A stretch of 64,000 bases of DNA, from contig NZ_AORV01000015.1 in NCBI RefSeq assembly GCF_000350485.1, positions 1 through 64,000 on the forward strand, in the 5' to 3' direction. Positions 35,292 to 43,654 of this stretch are shown piece by piece. The position numbers and the translations under genes are program-made. The notes beneath the pieces are model-generated. The model did no database searches, had not been told where the DNA came from, and saw nothing but the letters and a program-made list of their open reading frames with translations. Source of the stretch: Ruminiclostridium cellobioparum subsp. termitidis CT1112. GTDB lineage: Bacteria > Bacillota > Clostridia > Acetivibrionales > DSM-1351. The number at the start of each line of letters is the position of its first letter. Positions within the stretch are counted from its first letter, which is position 1.

Positions 35292-36848
35292 CTAAACTAT
35301 TTTCGTTGTCCAGTTTTCCACATTCCATACTTCAGTTACCCAATCCTCATAAAATTCGGGTTCGTGGCATACCAGAAGAATCGTACCCTTGAATTCCTTT
35401 AAAGCACGTTTGAGCTCATCTTTTGCATCCACGTCAAGGTGATTTGTAGGCTCATCGAGTATGAGCCAGTTCACATCCTTCAGCATAAGCTTGCACAGAC
35501 GCACTTTTGCATTTTCACCGCCGCTCAAAACCATCATCTGGCTGGTGATGTGCTCGGTGGTCAGGCCGCATTTGGCCAGCGCACCCCGCACCTCCGCGTT
35601 TGACATGCCCGGATAGTCATTCCATACCTCATCCAGTGCCGTATTTGAATTATACCTCTCCGACTCCTGCTCAAAATACCCGGAATACAGGTAATCATCC
35701 AGTCTTACTTCACCGGCAAAAGGTTTCTGAATCCCCAGCAGCGTTTTTAACAAAGTGGATTTGCCCAAACCGTTGACGCCTTTTATTGCCACCTTTTGCC
35801 CACGTTCGAGAGATATGTTCAAAGTGCCGGTGAGGGCGGATTCATATCCAATTACAAGGTTATGTGTCTGGAATACATACCGTCCGGGAGCCCTGGCTTC
35901 TCTGAACTTGAATACAGGCTTTACCTTCTCCTTCACCTTCTCGATGATCTCCATTTTGTCCAGTTTCTTCTGTCTGCTCTTGGCCATGTTTGTGGTGGCA
36001 ACTCTCGCCTTGTTCCTGGCAATGAAGTCCTCAAGCTTTTCTATTTCTTTCTGCTGTTTTTCATAGGCCTGCATGGTCTGCTGCTTTGACAGCTGATACA
36101 TCCTCTGGAATTCGTCGTAATTTCCTGAATATCTTGTGAGCACTGCATTTTCAACGTGGTAAATTACGTTTACAACGTCGTTAAGGAACGGGATATCATG
36201 GGATACAAGTATAAACGCATTTTCATATTCCTTCAGATAGTTTTTAAGCCAGTTTATATGATTTTCATCCAGGAAGTTGGTAGGCTCGTCCAGAATCAGT
36301 ATCATGGGATTTTGCAGCAGCAGCTTGGTCAGCAGAACCTTGGCCCTCTGACCTCCGCTGAGATTTCCCACATCGTTTTCAAGACCTATGTCTCCCAGGC
36401 CGAGACCATTTGCCACCTCTTCTATCTTGGAGTCCAGAATGTAGAAGCCGTTGTGTTCAAGCACATTCTGAATGTCTCCTACATCCTCCATCATGGCATT
36501 TATTTCACTTTCGGGAACATCCCCCATTTTTTCATACAACTCAAGCATTTCCCTTTCCAGATCAAACATGTATTGAAAGGCTTCTCTCAATGCCTCCCGG
36601 ATGGTTTTACCCGGCGTCAGCACAGTGTGCTGGTCCAGATATCCGGTGGTTATTCTGTTGCACCATTCGACCCTGCCTTCGTCAGGCATAAGTTTCCCCG
36701 TTATAATATTTAAAAAGGTTGATTTACCTTCCCCATTTGCCCCTACAAGCCCCACATGCTCTCCCTTCAGAAGTCTGAAAGAGGCATCTTCCAGGATTTT
36801 TCTGGCTCCGAAGCCATGGCTTACGTTTTCTACGGTCAATATACTCAT
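35292..36848 (-). CDS. ABC-F family ATPase
   Basis: A 518-residue soluble protein with two ABC domains: first Walker A GANGEGKST and signature LSGGQRAKV, second Walker A GVNGLGKST and signature LSGGENAKV. A charged P-site-tRNA-interaction linker of about 80 residues lies between them. There are no membrane segments. ABC-F proteins act on ribosomes to relieve stalling, and some protect against antibiotics; this one resembles the housekeeping YbiT/Uup-like group more than resistance types, but I cannot separate them by eye. CGGAGGC precedes the ATG. Confidence 0.88.
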   Translation of the reverse strand: MSILTVENVSHGFGARKILEDASFRLLKGEHVGLVGANGEGKSTFLNIITGKLMPDEGRVEWCNRITTGYLDQHTVLTPGKTIREALREAFQYMFDLEREMLELYEKMGDVPESEINAMMEDVGDIQNVLEHNGFYILDSKIEEVANGLGLGDIGLENDVGNLSGGQRAKVLLTKLLLQNPMILILDEPTNFLDENHINWLKNYLKEYENAFILVSHDIPFLNDVVNVIYHVENAVLTRYSGNYDEFQRMYQLSKQQTMQAYEKQQKEIEKLEDFIARNKARVATTNMAKSRQKKLDKMEIIEKVKEKVKPVFKFREARAPGRYVFQTHNLVIGYESALTGTLNISLERGQKVAIKGVNGLGKSTLLKTLLGIQKPFAGEVRLDDYLYSGYFEQESERYNSNTALDEVWNDYPGMSNAEVRGALAKCGLTTEHITSQMMVLSGGENAKVRLCKLMLKDVNWLILDEPTNHLDVDAKDELKRALKEFKGTILLVCHEPEFYEDWVTEVWNVENWTTKIV

Positions 36849-36980
36849 TTATTTGCCTCCGCAATATATACAAATGATTAGTTGTTTTTAGACAAAATCT
36901 TATCAGAATCAAATAGGACATATTTAATCATCAAATAGTATAATGTATAAGCCGTAACAATGTCAAAAGAAAAGTGAACG

Positions 36981-37028
36981 TTGACAATACATTTCACATG
37001 TAATAAAATTATTACATGTGAAATGTAT
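36981..37028 (+). promoter_or_regulatory. Promoter with embedded 42-bp palindromic operator
   Basis: TTGACA (36981-36986) and TAAAAT (37004-37009) are spaced by 17 nt. The bases from 36987 to 37028 form two perfect 20-nt inverted arms around AA, covering the spacer, the -10 box and the start point. It drives the two-gene operon at 37090 that ends in an ArsR-type regulator, the likely ligand. Protein binding here would block the promoter. Confidence 0.7.
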
Positions 37029-37089
37029 TTATTTCTTAGCATATTTACTATTTATATTAAAATGAAATTATTTATCTGGAGGTAGTCCA

Positions 37090-37329
37090 ATGGCAAGTTT
37101 TCTATTGTTGATAATTGCTGCTGTAGTTTTTCTGACTATAATTGCCGCAGCAATCGTTATTGTTGTGGTAGTTACAAGATCAAAAACTCAAAATCAACTG
37201 AACGATTTAAATGCCTATAAATCTATGGCCAATAATTTAACGCTGTCCAACCAGGAAGTGCGGGAAGAGCTGGCAGAATTAAAAGAAAAGATAAATTCCA
37301 TAGAAAAGCTGCTTAAGGAAGTTGAATAA
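37090..37329 (+). CDS. Small membrane protein with coiled-coil tail
   Basis: A 79-residue protein: one long N-terminal hydrophobic helix (about residues 3-29, Ile/Val/Ala-rich) followed by a charged segment (about 35-79) with heptad-like Leu, Glu and Lys spacing, likely a short coiled coil. I do not recognise a family. CTGGAGG lies 7 nt before the ATG. It overlaps the next gene by 8 nt and shares the palindrome-controlled promoter, so it may be a partner or target of the regulator. Confidence 0.75.
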   Translation: MASFLLLIIAAVVFLTIIAAAIVIVVVVTRSKTQNQLNDLNAYKSMANNLTLSNQEVREELAELKEKINSIEKLLKEVE

Positions 37330-37672
37330 GATGTCATCGGCCAGTGAATCCACAGGTACTTCCGGCAATGATTTGATTAAAGTTTTTGAATCTCTGTCCC
37401 ACCCATTAAGAATCAAAATTATGGGTATTTTATTTCAGAACAGGCAGTATGTAAGCGAGCTTGCCAGAACGGTCAATATCAGCAGGCCTCTTCTCTACAT
37501 GCACTTGCGCAAGTTGGAGGCAGCAAATTTAATAAGAGGAAATCATGAAATTTCAGAAGACGGTAAGGCAATGAAATATTATGAAATAAGTAATTTTGAC
37601 ATGCACATTACCCCCGGATTACTGTCCGAAATTGCCCAAAGTGTGACAATTACTCAAGAGAGTAAAACTTAA
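37322..37672 (+). CDS. ArsR-family winged-helix regulator
   Basis: A 116-residue protein with an ArsR-like helix-turn-helix: LSHPLRIKIMGIL, YVSELARTVNISRPLLYMHLRKLEAANLI in two parts, and a wing with KYYEI. The first ~15 residues are Ser/Thr-rich. No metal-binding Cys pair of the ArsR metal sensors is present, so the signal is unknown. It is coupled to the small membrane gene upstream, and the 42-bp palindrome at their promoter suggests autoregulation. A terminator follows at 37696-37728. Confidence 0.82.
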   Translation: MNKMSSASESTGTSGNDLIKVFESLSHPLRIKIMGILFQNRQYVSELARTVNISRPLLYMHLRKLEAANLIRGNHEISEDGKAMKYYEISNFDMHITPGLLSEIAQSVTITQESKT

Positions 37673-37695
37673 ATTCCTGAATATAAAAAAATTAA

Positions 37696-37728
37696 AGCCA
37701 GCTAATCCTGACTGGGATTAAACTGGCT
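37696..37728 (+). terminator. Rho-independent terminator
   Basis: AGCCAG...TAATCC pairs with GGATTA...CTGGCT, followed by CTTTTT on the plus strand. It lies 24 nt after the ArsR-type gene. Confidence 0.8.
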
Positions 37729-37779
37729 CTTTTTCTGGAATTAGACTAACAGTTAACCTCTTGATCTTTTGATCTACAT

Positions 37780-39219
37780 TTATTCAGGTGTATTGGTCTC
37801 TGCGGGTTTAACCTCCTGCGCTATTGCCGGATTCTTTTTCAGCAGATCCAGTACATTCATTCCTGTCAAAGCTTCAACTGTCTCGGGGAGTTGAGATATG
37901 ATATCGGTGACATAACCGGAAACCTTGGCAGCACCTTTGGCCTCTCCACCATTACCATTATCAACAATAACAATCTTTTCAGTTTTTGCAAGAGGACTTG
38001 CAATAGCCTGCGCAATATCAGGCAATTTCTCAATGATCATCTGGGTTACGGCTGCATCATTGTACATCTTGAAGGCTTCTGCCTTCTTTGCCATAGCAAC
38101 GGCCTCAGCTTCACCCTTTGCTCTGATGATTTCAACCTCTGCCATACCTTCGGCCCTCTTTGCCTTTGCTTTGGCTTCACCTTCCATTTCTATAGCCTTC
38201 GCTCTTGCTTCGGCAGATGCAACTTCCCTGTACTTGCTGGCGTCAGCTACCTTTGCAGCCTGATAGTTTTCAGCATCAGCCTGTTTCTTTATAGTGGCTT
38301 CCAGTTCTTTTTCCCTTCTGAGTGCTTCCTGTTCGGCAAGTTCTATTTCCTTCTGCTTCTGGATTATTTGAACCTGCATGGCTGTTTCAGCAACCTGCTG
38401 CTTCACTATGTTTGATTTGATATCATATGCCAGATCGGCATCTGCTTTAGCAGTCTGCTGATCCTTGTTATAGGACTGAACCTTCAGTTCCTTCTCTTTT
38501 ATTGCTTCGGCTATCTGGGTTTCAGCCTGGATTCTTGCAGCCTCACCTTCTTTGTTAGCTTCGGCAGTTTTAATTTTAGTCTCTTTTGTTGCGTTTGCTT
38601 CGGCTATCTGTGCATCTCTTTTTACTTCGGCGATCCTTGGTTTTCCGAGGGCTTCCAAATATCCGTTCTTATCAGATATATCCTTGATTGTCAAAACCTT
38701 GAGCTCAAGACCCATATTCTGCAATTCGGTTGCTGCAACCCCCTGAACATGTGATGCAAAGGTTTCCCTGTCCTTATATATCTCTTCAACTGTCATTCTT
38801 GAAACAATTTCACGCAGTTTACCTTCAAGTACCTGCTGAGTGGTTTTAGCGATAATACCCAACATGTAATCCAGGCCCTTTGAGGTATTGAACTGTTCAG
38901 CAGCCGACAGGATGGAGTCCTTATCCGACTTGACTTTTACAACTGCCACACCGTCAGCAACTATACCAACACCCTGTGAGGTTAATGCACCGTCAATTCT
39001 GATATCAATCTGCATATTTTCCAGAGATATGACATCAGTTCTTTCCAGCATGGGGATTACAACTCCGCCTCCGCCTGTAATGACTCTTCTGCCTCTAAAA
39101 CCTGTAACAACCAATGCCTTGTCCTGTGGCACCTTCTTGTACATTGAAATAAATGTAAACAGTAAAATAAAGAGAACCACAATTATCAATGCTGGTATTA
39201 AATATACTGAATAATCCAT
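37780..39219 (-). CDS. floT: Flotillin-like SPFH protein
   Basis: A 479-residue membrane-associated protein: an N-terminal hydrophobic segment (about 7-27), an SPFH/PHB domain (about 35-200), and a long Ala/Glu/Lys-rich coiled coil (about 200-400) with the EA-repeats typical of flotillins. The ATG at 39219 lies 8 nt from AAGGAG; the GTG at 39228 overlaps that site. Flotillins scaffold membrane microdomains. An NfeD-like gene lies directly upstream on the same strand, the usual partner (YuaF in Bacillus). Confidence 0.9.
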   Translation of the reverse strand: MDYSVYLIPALIIVVLFILLFTFISMYKKVPQDKALVVTGFRGRRVITGGGGVVIPMLERTDVISLENMQIDIRIDGALTSQGVGIVADGVAVVKVKSDKDSILSAAEQFNTSKGLDYMLGIIAKTTQQVLEGKLREIVSRMTVEEIYKDRETFASHVQGVAATELQNMGLELKVLTIKDISDKNGYLEALGKPRIAEVKRDAQIAEANATKETKIKTAEANKEGEAARIQAETQIAEAIKEKELKVQSYNKDQQTAKADADLAYDIKSNIVKQQVAETAMQVQIIQKQKEIELAEQEALRREKELEATIKKQADAENYQAAKVADASKYREVASAEARAKAIEMEGEAKAKAKRAEGMAEVEIIRAKGEAEAVAMAKKAEAFKMYNDAAVTQMIIEKLPDIAQAIASPLAKTEKIVIVDNGNGGEAKGAAKVSGYVTDIISQLPETVEALTGMNVLDLLKKNPAIAQEVKPAETNTPE

Positions 39220-39376
39220 TTTTGACACTCCTTTTGTTTATTTATATATTAACTCTCTCACAGACACTATAATACACCGTTATTATGGATTCATTTTCGT
39301 ACTGCCGATGCATTTAATTTCCGCCGGGAGTTTCTATAACACAATATATATTACATTAGATCAATTTATCTTTTGC

Positions 39377-40084
39377 CTAAATTTCCTGCATTTCGCTTAC
39401 ATAAAAGGTATTGTTCTCAATCCTGCAGATGATTACCCTCTGTCCCTGGCTTACGGCTTTATCTTCGATATGCCTGGCAGGTCCGGTACACTTTAAGGAA
39501 TTGACAGTATACTGAATGGTGCCAAAGCCTTCTTCCAAAATATTGGTCGTAACTTCAGCCTGTATCCCTATCAACTGCTCTCTTGATACGTTGGAGGTGT
39601 TTTCGCTTTTGTAGACAGGCTTTACAACAAAGTTATAAAGGATGGCAGAAATAAATATGGCCGATATCAGTGCTGCGGCAAAAACAATTGCCGAACTCCA
39701 GCTGGAAAGCTTGACTCCCATTATTCCAAATCCGCCGAAAACCGTAAGAAAGGATACGGCCACCAAAGGGTTAATCAATACCGAAAACCAGGATAATATG
39801 GTATGGGACCCTCCTGTGTTTTCAGGAGCACCATGATCTCCATGCATGTCACCGCCGTGGTGTCCCGGGCTGTGGTCTACCTGTCCCATGCTGCCGGCAT
39901 CCGAATGGATATGCCCTATTTCAGCATGGCCTATATCCACATGACCGTGATGTCCGAAATGTCCGTCCACGCCGGAGCCCACATCCCCTCCTCCGTGAAA
40001 GGCACCTGATATACCGCTGATCACCAGAGATACAAAGGTGTAAAAAACCCCTACCAAAAATACTACTATATAAAAGTAATACAT
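39377..40084 (-). CDS. NfeD-like membrane protein with His-rich loop
   Basis: A 235-residue protein that starts with a hydrophobic segment, then has a ~65-residue loop extremely rich in His, Gly and Asp (roughly residues 30-95, about 17 His). Two further membrane helices follow, and a C-terminal OB-fold-like domain (about 165-235; GIQAEVTTNI, GQRVIICRIENNTFYV) is typical of NfeD proteins. It is the expected flotillin partner. The His-rich loop is not a standard NfeD feature and could bind Ni, Zn or Cu. The ATG at 40084 is chosen because GGCGGT precedes it. Confidence 0.8.
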   Translation of the reverse strand: MYYFYIVVFLVGVFYTFVSLVISGISGAFHGGGDVGSGVDGHFGHHGHVDIGHAEIGHIHSDAGSMGQVDHSPGHHGGDMHGDHGAPENTGGSHTILSWFSVLINPLVAVSFLTVFGGFGIMGVKLSSWSSAIVFAAALISAIFISAILYNFVVKPVYKSENTSNVSREQLIGIQAEVTTNILEEGFGTIQYTVNSLKCTGPARHIEDKAVSQGQRVIICRIENNTFYVSEMQEI

Positions 40085-40364
40085 ACCGCCTTCACCCCCA
40101 TCATTTACCAATTGTATAAATTTTCCTCTGAATTCATTGATTTAATTATAACTGAATCACTTGCTTTTCACAAATAGCAATATGAACTTATTTAGAATGA
40201 ACTCAACTGTTTTAAGCATTTGCATTTGCTTTGTGTACAGGTGCAGTTCAAAGCTTTTATTTAGTGTTGTTATTGCCATTTCTCTCGTTTTTGCGCTGCT
40301 GCCAGAATTTGAGACATACGTTTAGACTATAAACCGGTGTTGTTTCCGGCCTTATTTTGAAAAA
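40085..40364. other. Spacer upstream of the NfeD-like gene
   Basis: This AT-rich stretch must contain the promoter of the NfeD/flotillin operon. I see no convincing coding region, repeat or operator. Confidence 0.3.
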
Positions 40365-40388
40365 GGCATTAACGAAGTAGTTAATGCC
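40365..40388. terminator. Bidirectional rho-independent terminator
   Basis: GGCATTAAC and GTTAATGCC form a 9-bp stem with A-runs and T-runs on both sides. It lies just after the 83-residue gene. Confidence 0.85.
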
Positions 40389-40408
40389 CCTTTTTAAGTA
40401 TTTATTGT

Positions 40409-40660
40409 TTAAATCATTTTTCCGATCAGCTTATTTCTGATGATTTTCTCAGACTTTGCCCTGTTATTTTTACTGAGTGTTTGTGCAGCTAAATCAAATG
40501 CTTTATTTATGATTGCATCACTCATTTGAAACTCCTTAGCTGCAAGTTCCATAACAATTTTGTCATGTTTGGGACTGTAGAGTCCGTTTTTCTTTTCCAG
40601 CTTTTTATATTGCTGCTGGCAAAATTCATATATTTCCAAACATTTTTTAGAATCCAACAA
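40409..40660 (-). CDS. Small hypothetical helical protein
   Basis: An 83-residue cytoplasmic protein that I do not recognise. It is rich in Lys, Glu and Gln and predicted mostly helical, with no membrane segment and two cysteines (about residues 7 and 14). A TTG TTG start pair at 40658-40660 and 40655-40657 follows AAGGAG by about 10 nt. A clear terminator directly after it supports real expression. No informative neighbour. Confidence 0.6.
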   Translation of the reverse strand: MLDSKKCLEIYEFCQQQYKKLEKKNGLYSPKHDKIVMELAAKEFQMSDAIINKAFDLAAQTLSKNNRAKSEKIIRNKLIGKMI

Positions 40661-40913
40661 AGCTACACACTCCTTTCAATAATTTTATACCACCATTTAA
40701 TGCTTCATAAACATTATACTTTAAAATTATTAATAATTTGTGTAGATTTTATGAAGATTATATTACTTTTCATGCAAATTATTTAAGAAGTTATTAATAG
40801 CCGGTCCAATAACAACTTAATAACATCATATTGGAATTATATATTTGAATGTTTTTAATAAAATTTACACATATTTATATTGACCCAAGTAAATTTTTGA
40901 AAGGATTGATATA

Positions 40914-41126
40914 ATGCAAAATCATAAAAAGCAGGACAGTATATCAGTTAATATAATAAGTGAGCAGAACGAGGTAAAACCAGCGGCCCAAAAACCGTCC
41001 GGCAATGCCGGAAAGGATCCCTTCTGTGTCTACGATCATAAGAGACATGCTGTGGGTTCAATAATTGTCAACGAAGACGGCACACAGTCAGTATGCTGCG
41101 AGGACGGTTCCTGGAGAAACAAATAA
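40914..41126 (+). CDS. Small hypothetical protein with C-terminal Cys motif
   Basis: A 70-residue protein with a polar N-terminal half (Lys, Gln, Asn, Pro-rich) and a compact C-terminal half: FCVYDHKRHAVGSIIV, then VCCEDGSW. The C-Y-D-x4-H-x-VGS...CC pattern resembles short Cys-Tyr modules of the DUF1496 type, but the match is weak. AAAGGATTG precedes the ATG. It is followed by the inverted-repeat element at 41171-41269. Confidence 0.6.
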   Translation: MQNHKKQDSISVNIISEQNEVKPAAQKPSGNAGKDPFCVYDHKRHAVGSIIVNEDGTQSVCCEDGSWRNK

Positions 41127-41170
41127 CCACATTGCGCAAAGCTTCAAGTGGTTCCCAATGGCAACAATAT

Positions 41171-41269
41171 TGGAATACAAGTGTTTTGGCTGGGCAGAAT
41201 GCCCGGACAGCCCGTCACGGGCAGTTCAAAAGACCCCTGCGGTTTGCCGGCTAAAACACTTGTATTCCA
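41171..41269. repeat. 99-nt inverted-repeat element with inner GC-rich hairpins
   Basis: Outer arms 41171-41190 and 41250-41269 match inverted at 19 of 20 bases. The inside has two further hairpins, GGGC/GCCC at 41192-41204 and GCCCG/CGGGC at 41210-41222. The ACAAGTGTTTT word is close to ACAAGTATTTT in the 27150-27392 element, so it may be a relative. It sits between convergent genes and could terminate both. Confidence 0.7.
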
Positions 41270-41293
41270 CTAAAATTTCATGTATACACCTTC

Positions 41294-41797
41294 TCATTTG
41301 CCGTTCTGCATCCAGTCACAGGCCTCTTCAATGACACCGGCCAGCTTCTCCAGTCCGGAAGCATCCTCAGTATCAAATCTTCCTATTAAAGGACTGTCTA
41401 TATCCAAAACCCCGACGACCTTACCCTCGCACCTCAATGGAATAACTATTTCGGAATTCGAGGCCGAGTCACAGGCTATATGCCCGGGGAACCGGTGCAC
41501 ATCCTCAACCAGCTGGGTCTTGTTTTCCGATACCGCCGTTCCGCATACACCTTTTCCTGCTGCAATACGGACACAGGCCACTTTCCCCTGAAACGGGCCC
41601 AATATCAGCTCATCATTTTTCAAAAGGTAAAAACCGACCCAGTTGATATTGTCCAGGACTTCATTGAGAAGTGCCGACGCATTTGCCAGATTGGCAGTCA
41701 TATCATGCTCGCCTTCAAGCAATGCTTTCATCTGGGAGTGGAGCAACTTATACATTTCAGCCTTTTCTTCGGGACATGATACATTAATATCTTTCAT
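41294..41797 (-). CDS. msrC: Free methionine-(R)-sulfoxide reductase (GAF domain)
   Basis: A 167-residue single GAF domain. The family's three reactive cysteines are visible in VACVRI, KGVCGTA and HIACDSAS, with the NWVGFY and IVIPL core. The enzyme reduces free L-methionine-R-sulfoxide using thioredoxin. The ATG at 41797 follows AAAGGA by 9 nt; the ORF can start 22 codons earlier inside the upstream gene. It overlaps that gene by 14 nt, so the two are likely co-translated. Confidence 0.9.
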   Translation of the reverse strand: MKDINVSCPEEKAEMYKLLHSQMKALLEGEHDMTANLANASALLNEVLDNINWVGFYLLKNDELILGPFQGKVACVRIAAGKGVCGTAVSENKTQLVEDVHRFPGHIACDSASNSEIVIPLRCEGKVVGVLDIDSPLIGRFDTEDASGLEKLAGVIEEACDWMQNGK

Positions 41798-42062
41798 ATT
41801 GTGAATTCCTTTTTTGATTGAGACTGTCATCAGGTTCAGCCTTTTTTGCCTGTTTCCTGTCATTTTGCGTATTAAAAATATTTTCCGAGTTTATGAATTT
41901 CTCAAGTTCCAGGCTGTTCTTAAGTCTCAAAGCTTCGGCCTTCAGTTCGATCTCAGCCTTTAGCTGCTGTCTTTTCAGCAGGTAATCCTTAACCTCATGA
42001 AACAATCTTGGCCCGAATATAAGCACCAGCGCAACTACAGGAATAAGAATATCTTTACCCAT
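41784..42062 (-). CDS. Small membrane protein upstream of fRMsr
   Basis: A 92-residue protein that I do not recognise. An N-terminal hydrophobic segment (about 5-17) is followed by a charged helical region with heptad-like Leu, Glu and Lys pattern (about 25-62) and a polar tail. CGGAGGA lies 11 nt before the ATG. Its end overlaps the fRMsr gene. No further clue to function. Confidence 0.65.
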   Translation of the reverse strand: MGKDILIPVVALVLIFGPRLFHEVKDYLLKRQQLKAEIELKAEALRLKNSLELEKFINSENIFNTQNDRKQAKKAEPDDSLNQKRNSQYERY

Positions 42063-42203
42063 ATATGATAAATCCTCCGTATATCCACATTAACATACAA
42101 ATCTTATTTGCCCAATAATACTATTAATTATAGCACATATAACATGTACATAACCAGCGGATTTTGGTAATAATTTATCCGAATATCAAGTTTTAGGGAC
42201 GTT

Positions 42204-42956
42204 TTATATAAACAACCTTATTTGATTTCCGATCTCTCCCGATACAAGTCCTCCGTGGTAGCAGACCACTCTTTCAATATCATAGTCCAATAAGGTCTCA
42301 AGTGATTTTCTTGCCTGAACCATATCATAGGTATGTACCGGATTGGGTCCCGCAAGCTTTCCATCGCCGGCATTCAGTGCATCACCTGCAATAAGGGTTT
42401 TGTATTTTTCAAGATATATGCTGATATGCCCGGGAGTATGTCCTGCAGTATGGATAATCTTCAGATCGCCGCAGCAGGGCAGCACCTGCCCGTGATTAAG
42501 TGTATCCGTCACTTTTGGCTTATTGCTTGAAAACATTTCATCATATTCTTTTCTCTGTTCAGGGGTCAATTGAGCCAGTTCCTGTCTCTTTTTCTCCAGC
42601 ATTTCCTTCGTAAATTTGATTGGCATCCGTTCGGCCTGGATATACGGCTTTTCAAGTTCATGTGAATATACATGGATTTTACTTTCTTCCGGTCTATCGT
42701 TATTTACAGTATTAACAATTTGCGCCAGGCTCCCGATATGATCCATGTCCTGATGTGTAATAATTATTTTCGTGAGCTTCTCAGGCTGGAGCCCCTCCTT
42801 CTTTATGAGTTCCATTATGCTTTGAGTCTGACCGGGCAGTCCTGCATCAATTAGTACAACCTCCTTTTCATCCCATAATAAAACAGGATAAATAAATCCC
42901 ATATTTGGAACATTGGGTTCCAATTCAAGCACGGCAAAACCTTCTTCTACTTTCAT
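42204..42956 (-). CDS. Metallo-beta-lactamase-fold hydrolase
   Basis: A 250-residue metallo-hydrolase with the metal motif ITHQDMDHIG (HxxDxDH, variant of HxHxDH), a further His in TAGHTPGHIS and the Asp in AGDALNAGD. The family includes glyoxalase II-like, lactonase and beta-lactamase enzymes, and the substrate cannot be read. It follows the padR gene by 38 nt, so PadR probably controls it. The start has no close ribosome binding site; GGAGGTGGAGAGG lies farther upstream beside a small GAGGCT/AGCCTC hairpin. Confidence 0.82.
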   Translation of the reverse strand: MKVEEGFAVLELEPNVPNMGFIYPVLLWDEKEVVLIDAGLPGQTQSIMELIKKEGLQPEKLTKIIITHQDMDHIGSLAQIVNTVNNDRPEESKIHVYSHELEKPYIQAERMPIKFTKEMLEKKRQELAQLTPEQRKEYDEMFSSNKPKVTDTLNHGQVLPCCGDLKIIHTAGHTPGHISIYLEKYKTLIAGDALNAGDGKLAGPNPVHTYDMVQARKSLETLLDYDIERVVCYHGGLVSGEIGNQIRLFI

Positions 42957-42994
42957 AATAAACGAGGCTTAGCCTCTCCACCTCCATTTTGTAT

Positions 42995-43549
42995 TTATTG
43001 ATTTTTATGATAATCCATCAGAAAAATTTTTGTTTCATCAAACCATTTAAGTGATGCCTCAAGAGAAGTTATCCCATATCTTAAGGCTGCCAGCCAGAAA
43101 GGGTACTGCGGCTTTTTCTTCGCATCTTCACTGCCCATATAGTAGGAGTGAATCTGGTCCAGCTGTTTGTACTTAAGCTCGTTCCTTACCTTTGCCTCCT
43201 CAAGCATTGCCAGGATATCTTCGAGTTCCATCCTGTTGCCAAAGGATAATTTTAAAAGCAGTTCAGATCTTTCAGGCTGGTATTCCACCGGTTCAACCAG
43301 CCAGGCTCTCAAAACTGCAGCTCCTTTATCGGTGATATGGTAGCTTTTCCTTCTCACAGCTTCATCGGGGGAATCCCTTGCAATAAGTCCTGAACTCTCC
43401 AGCCGTGATAATACCGGATAGAGATGTCCGAAATTTTCATTCCAGAAGTAGGATATACTCTTGTCGCAGAATTTCTTGATGTCGTAGCCCGACATTGGCC
43501 CCAACAGGCTGAGCACTCCAAGCACAGCGTACATCGTTTTATTTTTCAT
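42995..43549 (-). CDS. PadR-family transcriptional regulator
   Basis: A 184-residue regulator: an N-terminal PadR winged helix (VLGVLSLLGPMSGYDIKKF, then YPVLSRLESSGLI and RKSYHITDKGAAVLR) and a C-terminal helical Vir-like dimerisation domain. Such repressors often respond to phenolic acids or drugs. A promoter with a 53-nt inverted repeat lies right upstream, strong evidence for autoregulation. It shares an operon with the metallo-hydrolase gene, its likely target. Confidence 0.9.
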   Translation of the reverse strand: MKNKTMYAVLGVLSLLGPMSGYDIKKFCDKSISYFWNENFGHLYPVLSRLESSGLIARDSPDEAVRRKSYHITDKGAAVLRAWLVEPVEYQPERSELLLKLSFGNRMELEDILAMLEEAKVRNELKYKQLDQIHSYYMGSEDAKKKPQYPFWLAALRYGITSLEASLKWFDETKIFLMDYHKNQ

Positions 43550-43562
43550 AAGTTCTCCTTAA

Positions 43563-43618
43563 ACAAAATGTATCAGAGTGATATAATAAAAGTATATCAC
43601 TCTGATACATTTTGTCAA
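43563..43618 (-). promoter_or_regulatory. Promoter with long palindromic PadR operator
   Basis: Perfect 23-nt arms (43563-43585 and 43593-43615) enclose a 7-nt centre. On the minus strand TTGACA (43613-43618) and TATACT with a 16-nt spacer form the padR promoter, with the -10 and start inside the palindrome. Repressor binding would block transcription. Confidence 0.82.
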
Positions 43619-43654
43619 TAACATAAAAATATCTCGCATGTATTTAAATTTGTA

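Noticed and set aside
37925-38415. Long plus-strand ORFs opposite the flotillin gene
   Set aside because: They are by-products of the Ala/Glu/Lys-repeat coding bias on the minus strand.
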